Shown one piece after another: positions 26,420 through 33,990 of a stretch of DNA of 64,000 nt. The notes under the pieces were generated by a model, which was not told the DNA's origin, searched no databases, and saw only the letters and a program-made list of their open reading frames with translations. Source of the DNA: Aquipseudomonas alcaligenes. Its GTDB lineage: Bacteria; Pseudomonadota; Gammaproteobacteria; Pseudomonadales; Pseudomonadaceae. The stretch is taken from positions 1 through 64,000 of the forward strand of contig NZ_FTNW01000002.1 of the NCBI RefSeq assembly GCF_900156545.1, in the 5' to 3' direction. The number at the start of each line of letters is the position of its first letter. The stretch's first letter is position 1. Made by a program: the position numbers and the translations under genes.

Positions 26420-26443
26420 TTCTGTTAATTAAATTAAACAGAA
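26420..26443. repeat. Inverted repeat upstream of the amidase gene
   Basis: TTCTGTT (26420-26426) and AACAGAA (26437-26443) are perfect inverted arms around an A/T-only centre. The repeat lies 15-38 bp upstream of the amidase ATG. It may be an operator or an RNA hairpin. Confidence 0.5.
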
Positions 26444-26657
26444 ACTTAAAAATATCGCACAGCCGCACAACTTGATGCGCAGTGCTTAAGCGAAGCGACG
26501 CAATGAAATAGCGCTGCCTGCGACGCAACATCGCGAAATACAAAACCTGACAGTTCAAGAATAAGAGCACTAAAAGTGCTAAGGTCCTGCGGAAATTGAA
26601 CTCGTCGACATATCAGCCCGCCTGTCGAATATGCGGCAGGCAGAGAGATGGCAGATA

Positions 26658-26673
26658 TACGCCGTTTGGAGTA
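26658..26673. promoter_or_regulatory. LuxR-type box candidate, site 1
   Basis: TACGCCGTTTGGAGTA is an imperfect dyad of the form TACnCC-N4-GGnGTA, extended to ATAC/GTAT at 26657-26674. A closely similar 16-mer is at 29629-29644. It lies about 120 bp upstream of the acyl-ligase ATG. The LuxR-type regulator encoded between the two sites is the candidate binder. Confidence 0.5.
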
Positions 26674-26792
26674 TTCCCTTCGGATAGCCGCTTCAACAGG
26701 ATGAATGTACAAAGCCATCTATTCAGACGGCCTGGGGAAGATCGTAATAATGGTCAGAGAAGATCGATATAAATGATCAGGAAAGTTAGCAA

Positions 26793-28643
26793 ATGATCCA
26801 GAAAGAGCATCAACAGGAAGGTTCTTACGCCAACTTTGCCGAGAGCCTTCAACGCCACGCGCGGACAATCCCCGACCGAATCGCCTACCGATTTCTGCAG
26901 GACGGGCGTGACAGCGAAGTCACCATCACCTTCGCCGAACTGGATCTCGCCGCCCGAGCCGCAGCGGCCACGCTGCAGCGCTACTGCATCCCCGGCGACC
27001 GCGTGCTGATCCTGCTCAAACCGGGCCTGGACTACGTCACCGGCTTCCTCAGCTGCCTCTATGCCGGCCTGATCGCGGTGCCGGCCTATCCTCCCGGGGC
27101 GACCAAAACCCTCGATCGCCTGGACGGCATCCTCGGCGACTGCAACCCGGCAGCGGCGCTGACCACCCGCGAGGACACCGATGCCATCCGCGCCAGGCTC
27201 GCCGAGACGGCACCGGCGACGCAGGTGCTGGACATCACCCAGCTCGAGACGACGGCCGGCGACTGGCGCCCCGTCGCGGTAACCCGCGCCGACGCGGCGT
27301 TCCTGCAGTACACCTCAGGCTCCACCGGCACACCCAAGGGCGTGGTGGTGACCCACGGTAACCTGATCCACAACTCGCAGAGCATCCACGAAAATTTCTC
27401 GACCCATCAGGGCAGCCACAACATCAGCTGGCTACCGCCCTATCACGACATGGGCCTGATTGGCGGCATCCTGCAGTCGGTCTACGTCGGCTACCCCTGC
27501 ACACTGATGGCGCCGATCCACTTCCTGCAGCGACCGCTGCGCTGGCTGCAGGCTATCAGCAAGTACCGCGGCACCATCAGCGGCGGCCCTAACTTCGCCT
27601 ACGAACTGTGCATCAAGAAGATCAAGGAAGAGGAACTGGAAGGCCTCGACCTGAGCGGCTGGGAAATCGCCTTCAACGGCGCCGAGCATGTGCGCGCGCA
27701 GACACTGGAGTCGTTCCACAACAAGTTCTCCCGCTGCGGTTTCAGGAGTGGCGCCGCGTTCCCCTGCTACGGACTGGCCGAGGGCACCCTGCTGGTGACC
27801 TGCGACCGCGCCACCCGCGAGCCGGTGATCCGCCACTTCCACGCGCCACTGCTGGAGGACAACCGCGCCGAACCAGTACCCAGCGCCTTCGTCTTGGAGT
27901 CACCGGAGGTGCGGGTACGCACCCTGGTCAGCAGCGGCCGTGGCATTCCCGGCCACGAGCCCTTCATCAGCGACCCGCAGACCGGTGAACGTCTGCCCGA
28001 TGGCAGGGTCGGCGAGATCTGCGTGGTCGGCGACAGCGTCGCCAACGGCTACTGGCGACGCCCGGAAAGCACTGCCGAGGCCTTTCGCCCGGCACGCCCG
28101 GAACAAACCCAACACGCCAGTTTCTTCCACAGCGGCGACCTCGGTTTCCTACTCGACGGCGAGCTGTACGTGACGGGCCGACTGAAGGACCTGATCATCC
28201 TCAACGGTGTCAACCACCATCCCGGCGACATCGAGAGCTCGGTGTTCCGCGCCGACGAGAGTTTCCGCCCGGACGGCTCCGCAGCATTCAGCGTCGAGCT
28301 GGCCGACAGCGAGCAACTGGTGGTCGCCCAGGAAGTCGAGCGGCGCTCTGTCAGGCAGCTCGACGTGGCACGCGTCCTGGCCGACATCAAGGCCGAGCTG
28401 TGGCATCAACATCGGGTGGCGCAACCCGCAATACTGCTGGTGTTTGGCGGCACCCTGCCGCGCACCTCCAGCGGCAAGGTCAGGCGGCAGGAGTGCCGGC
28501 GCCTGTTCGAACCACTGATCCGCAAGCTGCATGAGGAGCTGCCGGCGGATGACATCGAGGTGAGCAGGAAAGTGGTGGTCGCCGAACTCGGCGGTCGCGT
28601 GCTGCTCGACGCCACCCTCAGCAGCCAGACCCTGGAAGCATGA
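26793..28643 (+). CDS. Fatty acyl-AMP ligase (FAAL-like)
   Basis: A 616-aa ANL-superfamily enzyme. Visible motifs are the phosphate-binding loop QYTSGSTGTPKGV (about residues 172-184), PPYHDMGLIGG, CYGLAEGTLLV, the hinge region HSGDLGFL...GRLKDLIILNG and the C-terminal RTSSGKVRRQ with the catalytic Lys. Length and motif style fit the fatty acyl-AMP ligases that load free fatty acids onto an ACP rather than CoA. An ACP gene lies downstream at 29853. AGGAAAG precedes the ATG. The last 4 nt overlap the LuxR-type gene, indicating co-transcription. Confidence 0.9.
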   Translation: MIQKEHQQEGSYANFAESLQRHARTIPDRIAYRFLQDGRDSEVTITFAELDLAARAAAATLQRYCIPGDRVLILLKPGLDYVTGFLSCLYAGLIAVPAYPPGATKTLDRLDGILGDCNPAAALTTREDTDAIRARLAETAPATQVLDITQLETTAGDWRPVAVTRADAAFLQYTSGSTGTPKGVVVTHGNLIHNSQSIHENFSTHQGSHNISWLPPYHDMGLIGGILQSVYVGYPCTLMAPIHFLQRPLRWLQAISKYRGTISGGPNFAYELCIKKIKEEELEGLDLSGWEIAFNGAEHVRAQTLESFHNKFSRCGFRSGAAFPCYGLAEGTLLVTCDRATREPVIRHFHAPLLEDNRAEPVPSAFVLESPEVRVRTLVSSGRGIPGHEPFISDPQTGERLPDGRVGEICVVGDSVANGYWRRPESTAEAFRPARPEQTQHASFFHSGDLGFLLDGELYVTGRLKDLIILNGVNHHPGDIESSVFRADESFRPDGSAAFSVELADSEQLVVAQEVERRSVRQLDVARVLADIKAELWHQHRVAQPAILLVFGGTLPRTSSGKVRRQECRRLFEPLIRKLHEELPADDIEVSRKVVVAELGGRVLLDATLSSQTLEA

Positions 28644-29503
28644 GCTTCCTGTCGGGCAGCGCCCTGCAAAGAGCCCCGGCCACCAGCCTGCTCCCACCCA
28701 CGCTGGGGGCGCCTCTGGCGGCACTGTTTGGCGGCGAGCGCCGCGCGCTGCCGTTACTACCAATGCTGCCGGAAGCCGACCAGGAACGCCTGAGCCTGGT
28801 GCGGATACTGACCGCCATCGCCTCGGCGCGCACGGTCGAGGACCTCAAGCTGCGCGCCCAGCAGGCCCTGGCCCAGTACCTGCCGTGCCAGCACTTCGTT
28901 TTCGCCAGCGGCAAGCTCAGGGCGCACAGGGCTTTCGTACACAACCTGATCCACACGCAAGCCATGCCGGAGGACTGCCTGCGCGAGATCGTCGGCAACG
29001 ACGGCATGGTGCCGCCCCTGGACATCGACCTAGCCGAACACTATGGGCGCCCCAAGTTCACCACCACCAGCGGGCTGAAAACCCCGACCGAATGCGTCTG
29101 GGCCGACATCTTCCATCGCCACGGCATCGCCAATGTGGCCTGGATGGTGCTGCCCGGACCACAACGCAACGCCTACACCGGCTACTTCTTCGTCAATACC
29201 TCGACTGACATCAGCCACGAAAACAAGCTGCGCATGACCATACTGGCGCCCTACCTGCACATTGCCCTGAACCGTGTGCGGGGGACCAGGCAGAGCGAAA
29301 AGGTCACGCCGCAGCCATCCGCCCTGTTGTCGAGCCGGGAAACCGAGATCGCCCGCTGGGTGGCACGCGGCAAGACCAACTGGGAGATCGGCCAGATCCT
29401 AGGCATCAGCGACAAGACGGTGAAGACCCACATGCAGAACATCCTCAGCAAACTGCACGCCTCCAGTCGCGCACAGATCGCTGCCTTATTCTGCGACGAA
29501 TAA
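28640..29503 (+). CDS. LuxR-family (GerE HTH) transcriptional regulator
   Basis: 287 aa. The C-terminal HTH is canonical: LSSRETEIARWVARGKTNWE, then GISDKTVKTHMQNILSKL (about residues 228-275). The N-terminal about 200 residues resemble the ligand-type domain of orphan LuxR or EpsA-like regulators. I do not see the Trp-x3-Tyr and Asp-Pro pattern of AHL receptors, so the signal is probably not an AHL. The gene overlaps the acyl-ligase stop by 4 nt. Its position inside the cluster, between two similar dyads, makes it the likely pathway-specific regulator. Confidence 0.88.
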   Translation: MSFLSGSALQRAPATSLLPPTLGAPLAALFGGERRALPLLPMLPEADQERLSLVRILTAIASARTVEDLKLRAQQALAQYLPCQHFVFASGKLRAHRAFVHNLIHTQAMPEDCLREIVGNDGMVPPLDIDLAEHYGRPKFTTTSGLKTPTECVWADIFHRHGIANVAWMVLPGPQRNAYTGYFFVNTSTDISHENKLRMTILAPYLHIALNRVRGTRQSEKVTPQPSALLSSRETEIARWVARGKTNWEIGQILGISDKTVKTHMQNILSKLHASSRAQIAALFCDE

Positions 29504-29526
29504 CAGATAGCCCCTTCTCATAATTA

Positions 29527-29556
29527 ATGGGACGACGGTTTGCACTGCCGTCCCAT
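29527..29556 (+). repeat. Inverted repeat after the LuxR-type gene
   Basis: ATGGGACG and CGTCCCAT pair across a 14-nt interval 24 bp after the LuxR-type stop. There is no T run, so it is a weak terminator or a regulatory hairpin. Confidence 0.45.
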
Positions 29557-29628
29557 ATCTTCGCTCGCCCGGAATAATTTGCGCCAGTTATAAGGCGATG
29601 AATACCCTTCCAATAAACCATTTGCCAT

Positions 29629-29644
29629 TACTCCGACTGGAGTA
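29629..29644. promoter_or_regulatory. LuxR-type box candidate, site 2
   Basis: TACTCCGACTGGAGTA is a perfect 6+6 dyad around GACT. It matches the site upstream of the acyl-ligase gene (26658-26673) at both conserved cores, TACnCC and GGAGTA. It lies about 210 bp upstream of the ACP start. Confidence 0.55.
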
Positions 29645-29852
29645 TTGAGCGCAAAGCACCCGCCACCGAACATCGCAACTCCAAGTGATATCCCACAAGG
29701 AAGCACTTGTCCTCGAGAGCAAGTCCGCACAACAGCACAAGAACAATTCATCGCCTCGCGGCTTTACTCCGCCGCGCTTAACAAGCCTGAAACCTTATTC
29801 CACATCGTGGCGATATGGATATTTATATGGACAGGGAATTTGTGGAGGACAC

Positions 29853-30104
29853 GTGCACATCAACGACATAACCGCCTCCGTCACGGCGACCGTGGCCGGC
29901 CTGCTGGAAGTCGACTCGAATACTCTCGACCTGGAGCGATCGTTCCATGAGATGGGCGTCGACTCGGTGCTCATCGTCGGCCTTTCCGCCGAGTTCGAAG
30001 ACCTCTTCGGCATCTCGCTGGACCCTGAGTTCGCCTATCAGCATGACAGTGTGCGCAAGATCAGCGAGCACCTGCATTCCGTCATCACCGCGAGTGCGAG
30101 GTAA
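29853..30104 (+). CDS. Stand-alone acyl carrier protein
   Basis: An 83-aa ACP. The phosphopantetheine site is Ser38 in EMGVDSVLIVGL, with the usual four-helix pattern around it (VTATVAGLLEV..., FEDLFGISLDPE). I chose the GTG at 29853 because GGAGG lies just upstream and the protein then has ACP length. The open frame to 29685 would add an unrelated 56-residue leader. It lies 6 bp upstream of the aminotransferase/reductase gene. It is the probable carrier on which the fatty chain is held during modification. No phosphopantetheinyl transferase gene is in the window. Confidence 0.9.
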   Translation: MHINDITASVTATVAGLLEVDSNTLDLERSFHEMGVDSVLIVGLSAEFEDLFGISLDPEFAYQHDSVRKISEHLHSVITASAR

Positions 30105-30110
30105 GCCGCC

Positions 30111-32729
30111 ATGACTCTCTCCCTTATCAACAGAACGCGCCAGGAACTGCTCGACTTCGCGGGTCTCGACGAGACGGTGGTCAGCGCCAGCGGCACCCGT
30201 ATCACCACCGAAAGCGGCCACACGCTGATCGACTTCGTTGGCCAGTTCGGTGCCGTACCCTTCGGCTATGGTGCCCCGCAGATCCGCGAGGCAGCCGTGG
30301 CTTTCCTCGACTCCGGCCTGCCCTCCTTCATCCAGCCGCTGGGCAACCCCGTGGCCGAGCGACTGGCGGCTCGCCTGATCGAGCTCGCTCCCGGGAGGAT
30401 GGCCAGGGTCAGCTTCGCCACCAGCGGAGCCGAGACGGTGGAGGCCGCCATCAAGCTGGCCCGCGCCGCTACCAACCGCGAGTTGATCGTCGGCACCAGC
30501 ACGGGCTTCCACGGCAAGACCCAGGGCGCAGTAGGCGTGACCGGCAAGCCGATCTACCGCGAGCCCTTCCATATCCGCTCCAGCGGCTTCGCCCACGTCG
30601 CCTATGGCGACCTGGCCGCCCTCGAGACGGTACTGCGCGAGCACAAGGTCGCCGCCTTCTTCGTCGAGGCGGTGCAGGGCGAAGCTGGCATGATCACCCC
30701 CCCCGTCGGTTACCTGCTGACCGCCCAGCAGTTGTGCCAACGTTACGGCGCGCTGTTCGTGCTGGATGAGATCCAGACCGGCCTGGGCCGCACCGGCCGG
30801 CTGTTTGCCGCCGAGGCCGATGGCCTCGAGCCGGACATGCTGCTGCTGGCCAAGGCACTGGGCGGCGGCCTGGTGCCAATCGGCGCCTGCATTTACGGTG
30901 AGCAGTGCTGGAGCCGAGACTTCGACCGCCACCACAGTTCTACCTTCGGCGTGAACGGCTTCACCGCAGCCATCGGCCTGGCAGCGCTGGAGCACCTGAC
31001 CGCCAACGAACAGGCCATGGTGCGGCAGGCGGCAGAACGCGGCAGCTATCTGCGCAGCCGCCTGCAGCGCCTGGTGGAACACTATCCACAGGTGTTCGAG
31101 AGCCTCGACGGGCGCGGTCTGATGCTCGGCCTGAAGTTCCGCCGCTGGTCCGGCGAGCGCCTCTACACCCTGTCGCTGGCCAGCGCCTTCGGCGCCCTGG
31201 TACCAATCGTCTGCGGTTACCTGAAGAGCCGTCACGGCGTGTACTGCCTACCGACCCTGAACGAAGGCAACGTGCTGCGCATCCAGCCGCCGCTGACCAT
31301 CGAGCAGGCCGACATCGACGTGCTGGTGGACGGACTGACCGCCGCTGCCGAACTGATCGCCCACGACCAGCAGCACCGCCTGATCCTCGAGGCCCAGGGC
31401 TTCCCCGCCCAGCGCTGGCCGCTGGCCACCCGGACGCCCATGGAGACCAGGGCTCGCGGCCACGAGCGTAGCGGCCGCTGCCTGGGCCGCTTCGCCTTCC
31501 TGTTGCATCCCACCACCCAGGAGAGCGTCAACGGCGACAACGTCGTCGATGCTCTTCTCGTCGTTGGAGAGGAGAAGGCCTTCATGCAGGACTGGCTGGC
31601 AGAGTTCTCCGACTGGGCCAAGCCGGACCTCGACGCCGGCATTTCCTTCCACGCCCGCCAGGTCTACAACGACCAGGGCGACTACGTGGAGGGCTGGCTG
31701 GTCGGCAGCCTGCTGCAGCCGCGCGACCTGATGCGCCTGAGCCTGGGCAAGCGGCGCAAGCTGCTCGACAACTATCTGGATGCTGTGCGCCCGCTGGGCG
31801 TCGACTTCGTCGGCCTGGGTGCCTATACCTCGGTGATCTCCAATGCCGGCCTGGATGTAGTCAATGACCGCTTCCATACCACCACCGGCAACAGCCTGAC
31901 CGCCATGGTCGGCGTCGACGCTCTGCTCAGCACCTGCGCCAACCGCGGCGCGCCGTTGGCCAAGCGGCTGACTGGGGTAATCGGTGCCTACGGCTCGGTG
32001 GGGCGCCTGGCCAGCCTGCGTCTGGGCAAGTTCTCCGAACATCTGGTGCTGCTCGGTAACTCCGCCAACCAGGGCGCCATGCAAGAACTGCGGTTGGTCG
32101 GTGGCGAACTGTATGCAACGGCACTGCGCGGTATCCATGGCGGCCACCCGAGTGGCATCGGCAAGTCCCTCACCGCACTGTTGACCGCGCAGCAGGTGGA
32201 GCAGCTGCTCGACCGCGATCTGGGCGACGACGCCCAGCTGCGCGAACTGTTCGACGACGTCGATGCGCGGGTCCGCGAGCACGCCGTGCAGCCGCCGGTG
32301 GTGGTCGCCTCAGATCTCGGCCACTGGCTGCCGAAGCTGGAAGCCGTGCTCTCGGCCACCTCCAATGGCTCGGCTTTCATCGACCCCGCCACCCTGCACC
32401 ACAACGCGATCATCTGCGACTGCGCGCAGCCACCGGACATCGGCCGTACCTCGCTGCCTCAGCGCCCGGACGTGACCGTCATCGAGGGTGGCCTGATCCA
32501 CCTGCCCGAACGCGACTACCGCTTCGGCAACCAGAACCTCACTGACCTACCCACCGGCGTGACCTTCAGCTGCCTGGCCGAAACCATGGTGCTCACCATG
32601 GCTGGCAAGACGCGTGATTACAGCATCGGCAAGCGCCCACCGCTGGAAGAGGCCGAAGCCATCTTCGAGCTGGCCCTGCACTTTGGCTTCTCGCCCGCCG
32701 TCGAGCAGCTGGTCGAGATGGCCGGCTAA
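30111..32729 (+). CDS. Aminotransferase/acyl-ACP reductase fusion enzyme
   Basis: 872 aa, two enzymes in one chain. Residues 1 to about 425 are a class III PLP aminotransferase: SFATSGAE (101-108), Asp219 in FVLDEIQTG and PLP-Lys248 in LLLAKALGGG. Residues about 455-872 resemble the cyanobacterial long-chain acyl-ACP reductase: GLGAYTSVI (568-576), TTGNSLTA (591-598), the nucleotide site GAYGSVG (625-631), VIEGGLIHLP (790-799) and FSCLAETMVL, where Cys821 aligns with the catalytic Cys294 of the Synechococcus enzyme. The predicted sequence of reactions is acyl-ACP to aldehyde to primary amine. This resembles the TamH/PigE logic of tambjamine and prodigiosin pathways. Domain assignments are from motif comparison by eye. 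Confidence 0.85.
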   Translation: MTLSLINRTRQELLDFAGLDETVVSASGTRITTESGHTLIDFVGQFGAVPFGYGAPQIREAAVAFLDSGLPSFIQPLGNPVAERLAARLIELAPGRMARVSFATSGAETVEAAIKLARAATNRELIVGTSTGFHGKTQGAVGVTGKPIYREPFHIRSSGFAHVAYGDLAALETVLREHKVAAFFVEAVQGEAGMITPPVGYLLTAQQLCQRYGALFVLDEIQTGLGRTGRLFAAEADGLEPDMLLLAKALGGGLVPIGACIYGEQCWSRDFDRHHSSTFGVNGFTAAIGLAALEHLTANEQAMVRQAAERGSYLRSRLQRLVEHYPQVFESLDGRGLMLGLKFRRWSGERLYTLSLASAFGALVPIVCGYLKSRHGVYCLPTLNEGNVLRIQPPLTIEQADIDVLVDGLTAAAELIAHDQQHRLILEAQGFPAQRWPLATRTPMETRARGHERSGRCLGRFAFLLHPTTQESVNGDNVVDALLVVGEEKAFMQDWLAEFSDWAKPDLDAGISFHARQVYNDQGDYVEGWLVGSLLQPRDLMRLSLGKRRKLLDNYLDAVRPLGVDFVGLGAYTSVISNAGLDVVNDRFHTTTGNSLTAMVGVDALLSTCANRGAPLAKRLTGVIGAYGSVGRLASLRLGKFSEHLVLLGNSANQGAMQELRLVGGELYATALRGIHGGHPSGIGKSLTALLTAQQVEQLLDRDLGDDAQLRELFDDVDARVREHAVQPPVVVASDLGHWLPKLEAVLSATSNGSAFIDPATLHHNAIICDCAQPPDIGRTSLPQRPDVTVIEGGLIHLPERDYRFGNQNLTDLPTGVTFSCLAETMVLTMAGKTRDYSIGKRPPLEEAEAIFELALHFGFSPAVEQLVEMAG

Positions 32730-32757
32730 TCCCCCGAACAACAACGAGATACCTACC

Positions 32758-33909
32758 ATGTCGATGAAACACGCAAGAATCGTCACCGAAGCCCGCCTGC
32801 CGGGCCTGATCGGCGCCCTCGAGGCCCGTGGCCGCATGGCGCTGGAGAAGGCAGACCCGAGTGAGCTGTGCGATCTGTTCCGCAGCTACAAGGCAGCCGC
32901 CCTGATCATCCCCGAGTCCTACGGTGGCCTCGGCGCCTCTCCGCGCGAGACGGTGGAAATTCTCCGAGCCGTCGGCGCGCTATGCCCGTCGCTGGCGGTG
33001 ATGATGACCATGCACCACCACACCATCGCCACCATCGTGCAGCTCGGCGGCCTGATCCCGGCCGCCGACGAACTGCTCTACGGCATCGCCCATAACCAGC
33101 TGCTGATCGCTTCGGCCTTTGCCGAGGGCAAGGGCGGCGCCGAGATCTTCAACACCAGCGTCAAGGTCACTCCGGTCGAGGGTGGCTACCTGCTGCGTGG
33201 CAGCAAGAAGCCCTGCACCATGAGCCACAACATGGATGTGATAGTCGTCGGCGTGGCCCGCGAGAACAGTGACGGCAGCGTCACCCAGGGCTTCGCCGTG
33301 GTGTTCAACGACGGCAGCGAGGTCTCCCGCGAGCGCTTCTGGAACACGCCGGTGCTGCAGGCAGCCGACAGCAACACCCTGGTGTTCAATGACGTCTTCG
33401 TACCCGCTGAGCGCATGCTGCTGGCCGAGGCGGTAGATGATGAGGCGGTGGCCGCCTCCGCCCAGGAAACCTCGCTGTCCGGCCTGTGCTGGTTCCAGCT
33501 GATGGTCGGTGGCACCTACCTGGGCGTGGCGTCGGCGCTGGTCGAGCTGCTACTGAAGAAGCGCCATACCGACGACGCCCAGCTAGCCCAACTGGCCATC
33601 GAGCTGGAGGGCGCGCAGCAGGCTCTGGTCGGCGCTGCCCGCGAGCTGGAGGAGCAGCGCGCCGCCGACGAGGCTAGCTACAGCAAGGCGCTGTGCACCC
33701 GCTTTCTGGTCCAGGGCGCGATTGAGCGCTCCACCAATCTGGCGGTGGAGCTACTGGGCGGCATGGCCTTCATCGCCTCTGACGAGGTTGCCTACCTGCT
33801 CGCCGCCTCCCGCGCGATCTGCTTCCACCCGATTTCCCGCGCCGCCGCCACGCCGCTGCTGGCGCAGTACCTGCGGGAATCGGCCACTGCCCCGGCGGCC
33901 CAGGGCTAG
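32758..33909 (+). CDS. Acyl-CoA dehydrogenase-like flavoprotein with altered active site
   Basis: 383 aa with acyl-CoA dehydrogenase architecture: an N-terminal helical domain, a mid beta domain (LIASAFAEGKGGAEI, YLLRGSKKPCT) and a C-terminal helical domain (LLGGMAFIASDEVAYLLAAS). At the place where the family usually has IYEGT with the catalytic Glu, this protein has CFHPIS. The base must therefore lie elsewhere, as in some family branches, or the chemistry differs. In the tambjamine pathway a related protein introduces an early double bond in the ACP-bound chain, and a similar role is inferred here. It starts at ATG 32758, 28 bp after the fusion gene. Confidence 0.8.
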   Translation: MSMKHARIVTEARLPGLIGALEARGRMALEKADPSELCDLFRSYKAAALIIPESYGGLGASPRETVEILRAVGALCPSLAVMMTMHHHTIATIVQLGGLIPAADELLYGIAHNQLLIASAFAEGKGGAEIFNTSVKVTPVEGGYLLRGSKKPCTMSHNMDVIVVGVARENSDGSVTQGFAVVFNDGSEVSRERFWNTPVLQAADSNTLVFNDVFVPAERMLLAEAVDDEAVAASAQETSLSGLCWFQLMVGGTYLGVASALVELLLKKRHTDDAQLAQLAIELEGAQQALVGAARELEEQRAADEASYSKALCTRFLVQGAIERSTNLAVELLGGMAFIASDEVAYLLAASRAICFHPISRAAATPLLAQYLRESATAPAAQG

Positions 33910-33990
33910 GGCGTAGTGCCGCCCCGTACCGACGGCAGTCGGGCGGACGCGGCGCGACGATCAGCATGACTCAGCAGGAAGCCTAACTTC

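Larger units (their letters stand above)
26406..26792. other. Divergent regulatory region of the fatty-amine cluster
   Basis: 387 bp with no convincing gene, noticeably more AT-rich than its flanks. It separates the amidase/desaturase 1 unit (left) from the acyl-ligase operon (right). It contains an inverted repeat close to the amidase start (26420-26443) and a dyad (26658-26673) similar to one upstream of the ACP gene. Confidence 0.7.
29504..29852 (+). other. Internal regulatory gap upstream of the ACP operon
   Basis: 349 bp without a convincing gene, AT-richer than its flanks. It holds an inverted repeat (29527-29556) and a LuxR-type box candidate (29629-29644). This suggests that transcription restarts here for the ACP-to-membrane-protein block. 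Confidence 0.65.

Noticed and set aside
26446..26718. A 90-codon minus-strand open frame in the divergent regulatory region
   Set aside because: No ribosome site, no recognisable domain, and it would cover the candidate operator sites; probably chance.
28640..29503. Classic AHL quorum-sensing receptor
   Set aside because: The ligand-contact pattern of AHL receptors is not visible and no AHL synthase gene lies nearby.
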